Shown here: positions 8,880 through 16,816 of the stretch, piece by piece | How positions within the stretch are numbered: the first letter of the stretch is position 1 | Layout of the letters: the number at the start of each line of letters is the position of its first letter | Position numbers and translations under genes: made by a program | The notes under the pieces: generated by a model | Told to the model about the DNA's origin: nothing | The model's database searches: none | Seen by the model: the letters and a program-made list of their open reading frames with translations, nothing else | NCBI RefSeq assembly: GCF_019599265.1 | Contig: NZ_JAHZTC010000005.1 | Span: forward strand, 1 to 64,000 | Direction: 5' to 3' | Source: Pontibacter sp. HSC-14F20 | Lineage (GTDB): Bacteria > Bacteroidota > Bacteroidia > Cytophagales > Hymenobacteraceae | Length of the DNA stretch: 64,000 nt

Positions 8880-10115
8880 CACTACTGTTCGAAACCTTTT
8901 AAGGTACGTATTCTATGATAGGAATTTTATCGGGAAGGAGGTTGAGATGAAGGCAAAGGACTTATTGGCATTTATCCCTGAAGCGGATCTTTCGCAGCTG
9001 GCAGCCCAGACCCGGGTGGACCACCAGGTCAAGAAGCTCAGCGGGCGGGTGATGTTCCAGCTGCTGCTGCTCTCGCTGCTGGAAGGAGGCCGGGCGAGCC
9101 TTCGGGTGATGGAGGAGCTCTACTGCTCTATGCAGTTCCGGACCCTGGCCGATGTGGGGCAAGGGCAGACCACACGCCACAATTCCATCCGCGACCGGAT
9201 CGTGACCATGCGGCCCGACTTCTTCCGGGCCATCTTCGAGCTGCTCTTCAAGCGCTTCAACCGCCTGCTGGGCCAAGAGGGGGCGCTGGTGCGCTACGAC
9301 TCTACCCTGATCGCCGTCTCGGCCCGGCTGGTGGCCTGGAGCATGCGCACGCGTGCGGGCAGCAAGGACAGTGGCCAGCTCAAGTGCACGTTGGCCATGA
9401 AAGGCAGCCTGCCCTGCCAGGTGCGCGTGTTCACCAACCGCCAGGCCCTGAGCGAGGACTGCGCCCTGCCTGAGACGATCCTCTCGGAGGAGATCTCCCG
9501 CTCGGGCATCGTCGTCTTCGACCGGGGCGTGCAGTCGCGCAAAGCCCTCAAGGAGCTCGACGAGCGGGGCCGCCTCTTTGTCACGCGCTGCAAGGTGGGC
9601 TCCCACTGCATCGAGCAGGAGCTGCTGGCCGTGGGGCAGCGGCCCGAGGGGATGCCCCTCACCGTGCTGAGCGATGCCTGGGTGAGCTTCCGGGAAAAGC
9701 CCGGAAGCTACCTCGAAAAGCCCCTGCGCCTGGTCAAGGCCACCCTGGAATCGGGGGAGCCGATCTGGTTTGTCACCAACATCGCCTGGCTGGATGCCTA
9801 CCAGGTGGCTGCCCTCTACAAGGAGCGCTGGCAGATCGAGGTGCTCATCAAGTTCTTAAAACAGCACCTGCAGCTCGAGCACCTGGTCACCCGCAACGAG
9901 AACGGCATTCAGGTCATGCTCTACATGACCCTGATCGTGGCCCTGCTGCTCATCGTCTACCGCAAGCTCAACAAGCTCGACAGCGACCGTCGCGCCAAAC
10001 TGCGCTTTGCACAGGAGCTGGACGTGGAAATAGTCAGGCAAATCGTGCTGCTCTGCGGGGGAGACCCCGCTAAAATGGAGAAATTCGTCACCTGAACACG
10101 TTTCGAACAGTAGTG
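8880..10115 (+). mobile_element. IS4-family insertion sequence
   Basis: The element is 1236 bp with 16-bp perfect terminal inverted repeats (8880-8895 and 10100-10115). It is flanked by a perfect 9-bp target duplication GGTAGGGGC (8871-8879 and 10116-10124). Removing it and one duplication restores the uninterrupted intergenic repeat seen elsewhere in the window. It holds one intact transposase gene, and the clean ends and duplication indicate a recent insertion. Confidence 0.93.
8947..10095 (+). CDS. IS4-family DDE transposase
   Basis: The 382-residue transposase is intact. The ATG at 8947 is chosen because AAGGAGGT lies just upstream and because the longer reading frame would start outside the left terminal repeat. 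DDE features are a first aspartate in VRYDSTLIA, a second in VFDRGVQS, and the IS4 signature Y-x2-R-x3-E-x6-K within YKERWQIEVLIKFLK. The N-terminus (DLLAFIPEADLSQLA) is the short helical domain of this subgroup. Base composition is more GC-rich than the neighbours and the gene lacks the CTATACCT octamer. It is probably active, having no visible lesion. Confidence 0.93.
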   Translation: MKAKDLLAFIPEADLSQLAAQTRVDHQVKKLSGRVMFQLLLLSLLEGGRASLRVMEELYCSMQFRTLADVGQGQTTRHNSIRDRIVTMRPDFFRAIFELLFKRFNRLLGQEGALVRYDSTLIAVSARLVAWSMRTRAGSKDSGQLKCTLAMKGSLPCQVRVFTNRQALSEDCALPETILSEEISRSGIVVFDRGVQSRKALKELDERGRLFVTRCKVGSHCIEQELLAVGQRPEGMPLTVLSDAWVSFREKPGSYLEKPLRLVKATLESGEPIWFVTNIAWLDAYQVAALYKERWQIEVLIKFLKQHLQLEHLVTRNENGIQVMLYMTLIVALLLIVYRKLNKLDSDRRAKLRFAQELDVEIVRQIVLLCGGDPAKMEKFVT

Positions 10116-10250
10116 GGTAGGGGCCCTCGATTTGGAGGGTCTTGACTTTTTTGCCTACTGGGGCTAGGGGCCTCGATTTTTTTCTCAAGAAAAAAATAGG
10201 TGCCCGCCGCACAGGCGAAGCTATAAAACAATACTAGTTGCTATACCTGC
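10116..10250 (+). repeat. Dispersed intergenic repeat, copy A, right part
   Basis: This is the right part of the interrupted repeat: CCTCGATTTGGAGGGTCTTG, CTACTGGGGCTAGGGGCC, GCCCGCCGCACAGGCGAAGC and a terminal GCTATACCTGC. It matches the other copies block for block. Confidence 0.75.
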
Positions 10251-10279
10251 AACAGCACACCTACAAAGTCTATACCTGA

Positions 10280-12598
10280 TCAGGGAGCCATCGAAAAAAG
10301 CTTCTTATTCGGCTTGCTTCCCATATAAAAAGTAATTTTCCCACCATTCATAATCTCATCGTGCGTCAGGTAAGTACGGTTAACGAGCTTTCCGTTCAGC
10401 TCCATTTTCTGCACATAAACGTTCTTGTCACTCTGGTTTTTCACGTCGATCGTAAAGGTCTTGCCGTTTTCCAGGTTGATGCTCGCTGACTTGATGGCCG
10501 GACTGGTGATGGCGTACTGGTCGGAGCCAGGAGCTACCGGGTAAAAGCCCAGGGCGCTGAAGATGTACCAGGCACTCATTTGCCCGAAGTCATCGTTGCC
10601 ACCCAGGCCATCTACAGTGGGTTTGTACATGGCTTTGAGTACCATGCGGGTGCGCTGCTGGGTTTTCCAGGGCTGATCGGTCCAGTTGTAGAGGAAAGGC
10701 ACGTGGTGCGAGGGCTCGTTGCCGTGCACGTAGTTGCCGATGATGCCTTCGCGGGTAATGTCCTCTGTGTTCTCAAAGTATTTATCCGGCAGCTCCATCG
10801 TGAAGAGCGAGTCCAGATGTTGGGCAAAGCGCGTCTTCCCTCCCATCATGGCAATCATCTGGGTCGGATCATGTGGCACGTAGAGGCTGTAGTTCCAGGA
10901 ATTGCCCTCGATGAAGCCCTGTCCGTGTGTGTCCAGCGGGTCGAACTCTTTCTTCCAGGTACCGTCGCTGAGTTTGGGACGCATAAAGCCGGATTTGGCG
11001 TCATACACGTTCTTGTAGTTCTGTGCACGCTTGCTGAATTCCTCGTAAATGTCCTGTCGGTTTAGCTTATTCGCCATTTGCGCAATACACCAGTCATCGT
11101 AGGCGTACTCCAGTGTCTTCGATACGGAAGAGCCATTCTTGTCCTCCGGCACGTAGCCCATTTCCATGTAATATTCCAAGCCATCGTAGTAGCGGGTGCG
11201 GGCGGTCTGCACGCAGGCATCCAGAGCACGGTTGGCATCAAAATCTCCATTCCCTTTCATCACGGCATCAGCAATCACCGGCACGGAATGGTAACCGATC
11301 ATACACCAATTTTCGTTGGCGTAGTGCGACCACACTGGCAGCATTTTATGCACGCTCTGGTCGTAGTGCGCCAGCATCGATTTGATCATGTCGTTGTTGC
11401 GGGCGGGCTGCAGGATGTTGAACAGCGGGTGCAGCGCCCGATAAGTATCCCAAAGTGAGAAGCTGGTGTAGTTAGTAAAACCATTGGCCTGGTGCACATT
11501 CATGTCGAGGCCTCTATACTTGCCGTCCACATCCATATAAGTAGTCGGCCCCAGGAAGGCGTGGTACATGGCGGTATAGAAATTCACGAGGTCGTCTTTG
11601 CCGGCATCCACCACCACTTTGCTGAGCTCCTTGTTCCAGGCGGCCTGTCCTTCACGCTTCACCCGCTCAAAATCCCAGTGCGGAATTTCGGCTTTCATGT
11701 TGGCCAAAGCCCCTTCGGTACTCACCGGCGAGAGCGCAAATTTTATCTTGATCTTCTCTCCTTCTTCAGTCTTAAAATCGAAAAAGGCCCGAATCTTTTT
11801 GCCAGAGAATTCCGGGAAGTTTTTAGTCTGGTCGAACTTGCGCCAGAAGCCTTTGTATACCTGTGCCTCTGAGTAGTCTTTGTTACCATACTGGTAGAAA
11901 GGTTTGCTGAAGGACATGGCAAAGTATACCGTGCGGGTACGGGCCCAACCGCTAGTCTGGCGGTAACCCGTGATCAGGGTGTCGTTCTCCGCGCGCACAA
12001 AGGTCCAGGTGGTTTTGCCGTCGTAGTTGTAAATGCCCGACATCAGATCGAGGATAATGTGTGCCTCATCCGACTTCGGGAAAGTATACTGGTGCATGCC
12101 TACACGGTTGCTCGCCGTGAGTTCAGCCAGGATGTTGTGGTCGTCGAGTTTTACTTTGTAATATGCTGGCTCGGCTACTTCATTCTGATGCGAAAAAGCA
12201 GAGCGGTAACCACTCTCCGGCTTGTCGGCCGTGCCCGGGTTCAGTTGCAGTTTGCCGGTGGTTGGGGCAATCAGGAAGTCGCCCAGATCGGAGTGGCCGG
12301 TGCCGCTGAAGTGCGTGTGGCTGAAGCCAACAATCGTTTTATCGTCGTACTGGTAGCCGGCGCAGTACTTATACACGTCCTTGTTATACTTGCCATTTAC
12401 TTCATAAGGTATAGTGTCAGTATCCGGGCTAAGTTGCACCATCCCAAAAGGAACCGTAGCACCGGGATAGGTATGGCCCATTTTGGCAGTACCGATCATG
12501 GGGTTCACGTACTTTACCAGATCAGGGATTGCTGGCTTTTTTTGTGCAAAGACCAGGAGTGGTAGCAGCAGCACAATGGAAAGGGCTATACTTCTCAT
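10280..12598 (-). CDS. GH92 family alpha-mannosidase
   Basis: This 772-residue second GH92 protein has a signal peptide (about residues 1-19, ending LLVFAQ). Family motifs are DLVKYVNPMIGT, GHTYPGATVPFGMVQLSPDT, FSHTHFSGTG, EGNSWNYSLYVPHD (Glu564), HGNEPSHH (Glu628) and GGNDDFGQMSAWYIF (Asp669/Asp670). It has the full residue set of classical exo-alpha-mannosidases, in contrast to the HGNQP version at 4783-7101. It is transcribed away from the IS4 element, toward the first GH92/permease pair. Its products would be mannose units from host or fungal glycans; the exact linkage cannot be predicted. The start follows no strong ribosome site, as is usual here. Confidence 0.92.
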   Translation of the reverse strand: MRSIALSIVLLLPLLVFAQKKPAIPDLVKYVNPMIGTAKMGHTYPGATVPFGMVQLSPDTDTIPYEVNGKYNKDVYKYCAGYQYDDKTIVGFSHTHFSGTGHSDLGDFLIAPTTGKLQLNPGTADKPESGYRSAFSHQNEVAEPAYYKVKLDDHNILAELTASNRVGMHQYTFPKSDEAHIILDLMSGIYNYDGKTTWTFVRAENDTLITGYRQTSGWARTRTVYFAMSFSKPFYQYGNKDYSEAQVYKGFWRKFDQTKNFPEFSGKKIRAFFDFKTEEGEKIKIKFALSPVSTEGALANMKAEIPHWDFERVKREGQAAWNKELSKVVVDAGKDDLVNFYTAMYHAFLGPTTYMDVDGKYRGLDMNVHQANGFTNYTSFSLWDTYRALHPLFNILQPARNNDMIKSMLAHYDQSVHKMLPVWSHYANENWCMIGYHSVPVIADAVMKGNGDFDANRALDACVQTARTRYYDGLEYYMEMGYVPEDKNGSSVSKTLEYAYDDWCIAQMANKLNRQDIYEEFSKRAQNYKNVYDAKSGFMRPKLSDGTWKKEFDPLDTHGQGFIEGNSWNYSLYVPHDPTQMIAMMGGKTRFAQHLDSLFTMELPDKYFENTEDITREGIIGNYVHGNEPSHHVPFLYNWTDQPWKTQQRTRMVLKAMYKPTVDGLGGNDDFGQMSAWYIFSALGFYPVAPGSDQYAITSPAIKSASINLENGKTFTIDVKNQSDKNVYVQKMELNGKLVNRTYLTHDEIMNGGKITFYMGSKPNKKLFSMAP

Positions 12599-13149
12599 AG
12601 AATGGACAATAGGTTCGGAATCAGGTTAGAAAGACGTGTTTAAAGTTAAAGTTTATTTTTAAATATAGCCCCTTGCTTCACTAGAATAGCTGATGTGTAT
12701 TTCTCAATCCGAATCCCTATAGAGGTCCCCCTACCACCAACTGCTGCGGGTCTCCAGATCCGCGCGAACCGGAGTTGACTGATAAACGCTCTTTCGGACA
12801 TCCCTGTCCTAAGGTATTTCTGCCGAGAACATCCTTGTCTCCGTATACCTGCAACTGAAACCCACATACGGGGATGTGGATATCCCCAACAGCTTTCTCC
12901 GGGTCATGGATGTCCCGAAGTGCGTTTGAGCAGTGAGTAGTTGCGACACATTCCATCAACTCATAGAATTCTTCTGTCATTTCGACCAACCGAAGAAATC
13001 TGAAGCATCGTACAGGCATATCAATAATCCATAATTCTCCTATCGTCGGGATGACAAAAGTGCCTTAGGGCTTAAAGAATAGTACTGGCAAATTGACTAA
13101 ATTGCACCCTCGCTTTTCTATACCTTATATTTTTAAACTTACCCGCCAG
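12599..13149. other. Intergenic region with palindromic repeat
   Basis: There is no convincing gene. At about 12975-13010 the sequence TGTCATTTCGACC...GAAGAAATCTG is an imperfect palindrome of a kind that recurs in intergenic DNA of many Bacteroidota. The rest may hold divergent promoters for the GH92 gene and the exonuclease gene, but I cannot place them. Confidence 0.4.
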
Positions 13150-13704
13150 ATGGATTTTATTGCGCTTGATTTCGAAACGGCCACCCCACAACGTGACAGC
13201 CCCTGTGAGATAGGTATAACTGTGGTACGCGATAGGCAGATCGTTGAAACGCGGTCCTGGCTGATCAAGCCTTTGTACTACCCCAATTTTAATTCATTTA
13301 ACATTGCTGTACATGGCATCCGTCCGGCTGATGTGAAGGACCAGCCGGATTTTGAAGCGCTCTGGCCGGAGTTAAAACCTTACCTGGAAGGCCAGTTGCT
13401 GATCGCCCACAATGCGAGTTTCGACATGAGCGTACTACGCAAAACACTGACCACCTATGGCATTGCGCTGCCGGAAGCGCGCTATACCTGCAGCCTCAAA
13501 TTTTCGAAGAACATCTGGAAAGGGATGCACAAGTACGACCTCAAAACGCTTTGCAACATGCACCGCATCGATTTTCTGCATCACCGTGCCGCTTCCGACG
13601 CCGACGCATGCGCCCGGCTTTCGCTCAAGGCGCTTGACCTGACAGGTACCCGCTCAGAAGCAGAATTTGTTACGCGCATGGGAAGCAAAATTGCCAGCGT
13701 ATAG
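13150..13704 (+). CDS. DEDDh 3'-5' exonuclease (PolIII epsilon-like)
   Basis: The start at 13150 (MDFIALDFETATPQ) puts the ExoI motif at the N-terminus; an upstream start in the same frame would add unrelated residues. The roughly 184-residue protein has the DEDDh residues: Asp and Glu in LDFET, Asp in HNASFDMSVL, and His and Asp in HHRAASDADACA. This is the stand-alone exonuclease fold used in DNA proofreading or RNA trimming (DnaQ/RNase T superfamily). No polymerase or partner gene is adjacent, so the substrate cannot be narrowed. Confidence 0.85.
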   Translation: MDFIALDFETATPQRDSPCEIGITVVRDRQIVETRSWLIKPLYYPNFNSFNIAVHGIRPADVKDQPDFEALWPELKPYLEGQLLIAHNASFDMSVLRKTLTTYGIALPEARYTCSLKFSKNIWKGMHKYDLKTLCNMHRIDFLHHRAASDADACARLSLKALDLTGTRSEAEFVTRMGSKIASV

Positions 13705-13839
13705 CAGCACCTTCAGGCTATATTTTTGTGCGTAAAAGAAAGCCGGAATGTGACGGATCAAAATAATTTTTGTGTAAATCAGGTAATGCGTATACTTGTG
13801 AAAGCATAAACATAATTATCTCTCACTAAATACCTTACT

Positions 13840-14727
13840 ATGGAAAACACTTCAAAAACCGCGACTGTCACCATCAGCGCAAACGTACAGGCTCCGGTCG
13901 CAAAGGTCTGGCAATGCTGGACCAAACCGCAACACATCACCAGGTGGAACAATGCTTCCGATGACTGGCATACCACACGGGCAGAAAACGACCTTCGGAT
14001 GGGCGGCACATTCCTCTCCAGAATGGAGGCTAAAGACGGCAGCACAGGCTTTGACTTCAACGGCACTTACACTGATGTGCAGGAGCATGCGCGCATTGCC
14101 TACACCTTGGAGGACGGCCGTAAAGTAGAGATCAGATTTGAGCCAAACGGTACTGAAACCCATATGACAGAGGTTTTTGAAGCGGATCAAAGTCATCCGG
14201 TGGAGATGCAACAGGCAGGCTGGCAGGCCATTCTGGATAATTTCAAAAAGTATGTGGAAGCCGCCGCAAAGTCACGCACGCTGCACTACGAAATAAACAT
14301 ACAGGCGCCTGCCGAAAAGGTATACCGCACCATGCTCGACGAGGAAAAGTACAAAACCTGGACCGCCGTGTTTCACCCGACCTCACATTACAAAGGCTCC
14401 TGGGAAAAAGGCGCTAAAATACTATTCCTTGGTCTGGATGAGCAGGGCGTTGCAGGTGGTATGGTCAGCCGGATAAAAGAGAACATACCGAACCAGTTTA
14501 TCAGCATCGAGCATCTGGGCCTGGTGCAGGGCGATACCGAAATTACGAGCGGACCGGAAGTAACCGAATGGGCGGGTGCGCTGGAGAACTATACCTTTAC
14601 CGAGGCGCAGGGCGAAACGGTGCTTGCCATAGACGTGGACACAAACGAGGAATATGAAGCCCACTTTTCAGAAACCTGGCCCAAGGCGCTGCAGAAAATA
14701 AAGGAAATGAGCGAAGCCGGATCTTAA
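13840..14727 (+). CDS. Tandem AHSA1/SRPBCC-domain protein
   Basis: The 295-residue soluble protein is built from two START/AHSA1-type domains. The first (about 1-145) shows VTISANVQAPVAKVWQCWTKPQHITRWN, listed here in its two halves VTISANVQAPVAKVW and TKPQHITRWN. The second (about 146-290) shows INIQAPAEKVYRTMLDE and YKTWTAVFHPTSHYKGSW. Such domains bind hydrophobic ligands or assist Hsp90-like partners; the ligand is unknown. The two halves are clearly different copies, so this is an old fusion or duplication. A near-consensus -7 box TATACTTG lies at 13792-13799. The VOC gene follows after 24 bp, forming a likely two-gene operon. Confidence 0.82.
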   Translation: MENTSKTATVTISANVQAPVAKVWQCWTKPQHITRWNNASDDWHTTRAENDLRMGGTFLSRMEAKDGSTGFDFNGTYTDVQEHARIAYTLEDGRKVEIRFEPNGTETHMTEVFEADQSHPVEMQQAGWQAILDNFKKYVEAAAKSRTLHYEINIQAPAEKVYRTMLDEEKYKTWTAVFHPTSHYKGSWEKGAKILFLGLDEQGVAGGMVSRIKENIPNQFISIEHLGLVQGDTEITSGPEVTEWAGALENYTFTEAQGETVLAIDVDTNEEYEAHFSETWPKALQKIKEMSEAGS

Positions 14728-14751
14728 CTTTCTTACCTACAAAATAAAATT

Positions 14752-15186
14752 ATGGCAACAGTAAGCACTTATCTCAACTTCACGAACCAGACCGAGGAAG
14801 CTTTTCTTTTCTACAAATCTGTTTTCGGAACCGAGTTCATCGGCAGCATCGCCCGCTTCGGCGACATCCCTCCTTCCGAGGACATGCCTCCTATACCTGA
14901 AGCCGACAAAAACCTGATCATGAACATTGGTTTGCCAATACTGGGCGGGCACCTGCTCATGCGAACGGACGCGCCTGAATCGATGGGTTTCCGGCTAACA
15001 AAGGGCAATAACGTGTACATTACCCTGCACCCTGACTCCCGCGAAGAAACACAGCGCTTGTTCAAGACGCTTTCGGAAGGCGGCAAGGTAGAACAGGAAT
15101 TGCAGGATATGTTTTGGGGCGACTACTACGGTAGTTGCGAAGACAAATTCGGCGTCCACTGGATGTTCAATTGCGATCAGAAGTAA
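14752..15186 (+). CDS. VOC/PhnB-like protein
   Basis: The 144-residue protein of the vicinal oxygen chelate superfamily, PhnB/3-demethylubiquinone-methyltransferase-like branch, has YLNFTNQTEEAFLFYKSVFG at the N-terminus and the C-terminal WGDYYGSCEDKFGVHWMFN. The paired beta-alpha-beta repeats suit a small metal-binding or binding-only fold; the substrate is unknown. It lies 24 bp downstream of the tandem AHSA1 gene and ahead of a strong terminator, so the two are probably cotranscribed. VOC and AHSA1 proteins often neighbour each other in stress-type clusters of soil bacteria. Confidence 0.85.
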   Translation: MATVSTYLNFTNQTEEAFLFYKSVFGTEFIGSIARFGDIPPSEDMPPIPEADKNLIMNIGLPILGGHLLMRTDAPESMGFRLTKGNNVYITLHPDSREETQRLFKTLSEGGKVEQELQDMFWGDYYGSCEDKFGVHWMFNCDQK

Positions 15187-15209
15187 TTTCGAACAGAGAT
15201 CATACAAGC

Positions 15210-15248
15210 AAAAGAGCCGCTCTTTCAATTATGGAAGGCGGCTCTTTT
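15210..15248 (+). terminator. Terminator after the AHSA1-VOC operon
   Basis: Arms 15210-15220 and 15238-15248 are perfectly complementary (AAAAGAGCCGC) with a 17-nt loop, and the right arm ends in a T-run. It sits 23 bp after the VOC stop codon. Confidence 0.75.
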
Positions 15249-15303
15249 GGTTTAAGGCTTTTAATAAAATATAAGGCAATCCTGAAATTGCTATATTGTC
15301 AGC

Positions 15304-16269
15304 ATGAAACAGACAAGCTCCGCTGCCACTCCCACGGCACTCAGTAACTATCTGAAAAAGTTTAGCAAGTTGCGACAGGGCGTGACCAGGTATGGGAAGG
15401 CTCCACACAAGCCTGTGCTGCTGCTTACTTTTATTGAATTGTTTGAGAAGGCTGAGTTATCAGAAAACAAGGTATACATTTCACCAGAACTGGTAGCGAG
15501 GTTTAAAGAAATCTTTGCGTTACTCGTAAGAACAGCGCATACCTCTGATTTTTCATTGCCTTTTTATCACCTGGCAACTGAAGGTTTTTGGAATGTCAAA
15601 ACTAAGCTCGGCCCGACTCTTCATGTACACATTAAAAGCATCCATACCCTCAGCGAAGTAGTAGACTTCGGCTATTTTGCTGAAGACCTCTACACCCTAC
15701 TTCTGGATACAGAAGCTCGGAGTATTCTGAAAACTGCTATTCTTGACCATTATTTTCCGGTTACAAAAGCCGAATATCTCAATACTAAACAAGGTGGGTA
15801 TATCCAGAATCTTCAAAGCTATTTGCTCAACGAGAGTCCAGCAGGCTATACCCTGGAGTTGAACGAAACTGATGAAGAGGAAGCTTTTATACGAGGCGGT
15901 ATGTTCAAAAAACTAGTTCCTCAGGTATACAACCATACCTGCTGCATTTCAGGTATGCGGCTGGTTTCAAATCACGGATTTTCAATGATTGATGCCTGCC
16001 ATATCGTTCCTTTCAGCCTGAGCAAGGACGACAAAATCAACAATGGTTTGGCGCTCTGCCCTAACCTGCATCGTGCCTTTGACCGTGGCTTAATATCAGT
16101 TAATGAGAAGCTAAAAGTTCTGGTATCTGATGCGATAGCAGAAGATTTAACGAATGCCTATGCGCTTCTACACTTAAAAGGTAAGGGCCTAGCTCTACCT
16201 TTTGGAGCAAAACATTATCCAACTGCTTCTAATCTTGCCTGGCATCGCGAACATATTTTTAAAGGCTAA
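15304..16269 (+). CDS. HNH endonuclease with possible DNA-sulfur-binding N-domain
   Basis: The 321-residue protein has two parts. The C-terminal part (about 205-300) is an HNH_2-type nuclease: CCISG, DACHIVPFSLSKDD, NNGLALCPNLHRAFDRG. The N-terminal part (about 30-110) has GKAPHKPVLLLTFIELF and SDFSLPFYHLATEGFW, a pattern I associate with the sulfur-binding or recognition domain of restriction nucleases that cut phosphorothioate-modified DNA (ScoMcrA-like). That link is inference from memory. No methyltransferase, Dnd or SRA-domain gene is adjacent, so it would be a solitary modification-dependent nuclease. It stands alone after the VOC operon terminator. Confidence 0.72.
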   Translation: MKQTSSAATPTALSNYLKKFSKLRQGVTRYGKAPHKPVLLLTFIELFEKAELSENKVYISPELVARFKEIFALLVRTAHTSDFSLPFYHLATEGFWNVKTKLGPTLHVHIKSIHTLSEVVDFGYFAEDLYTLLLDTEARSILKTAILDHYFPVTKAEYLNTKQGGYIQNLQSYLLNESPAGYTLELNETDEEEAFIRGGMFKKLVPQVYNHTCCISGMRLVSNHGFSMIDACHIVPFSLSKDDKINNGLALCPNLHRAFDRGLISVNEKLKVLVSDAIAEDLTNAYALLHLKGKGLALPFGAKHYPTASNLAWHREHIFKG

Positions 16270-16478
16270 GAGTAAAAATTAGGAGTTACAAGAACCTATC
16301 CCTGCATTCTTATGGAAGGGTGCCGCTAAAATGGCTATGGGATAATCAATATTAATTCCATACAAATTCTGCTTTACTTCTACATCATTTTCTGCCATAC
16401 CCAATTACTAACATCCGACTGATGATTGAGAAACAAACACAAAAGAGAACTGAATTTATTCTTACCATCCGTACATAA

Positions 16479-16510
16479 GCCGCGAATACATTATTTAATG
16501 TATTCGCGGC
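16479..16510. other. 14-bp hairpin without T-run
   Basis: Perfect arms (16479-16492 and 16497-16510) with a 4-nt ATTT loop lie about 210 bp after the HNH gene. No T-run follows on either strand, so it may be a protein site or RNA-stabilising element rather than an intrinsic terminator. I see no gene in the rest of 16270-16816. Confidence 0.5.
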
Positions 16511-16816
16511 ACCACTCCCAAAAACTCCACTCTCCAGAGAATGCTTTGCGCCAGCACCTCCTACACAATAGCAATATGATGCAAATTTGTATAGAGTAGA
16601 CGACACACAATTCCACCTATAGCCTGCTTTCTAAGTCGTGAGCCTTTCAAAAATAACCTCTCCTATACCTGCAAAACTACTCCTGCATAATTCTAAGCTG
16701 ACTTTCCAAAACATTAGGATCAGCCAATACATTATATTAAAACATTTCTATACATAAATGCGTTTATTCGTCTATCCTTAAACCATTCACGCATAAAAAC
16801 TTAAAGAAATGTGCTT

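Noticed and set aside
8962-9606. Leftward 214-codon frame inside the IS4 transposase
   Set aside because: Antisense to an intact transposase with GC-rich codons that suppress stops; composition explains it.
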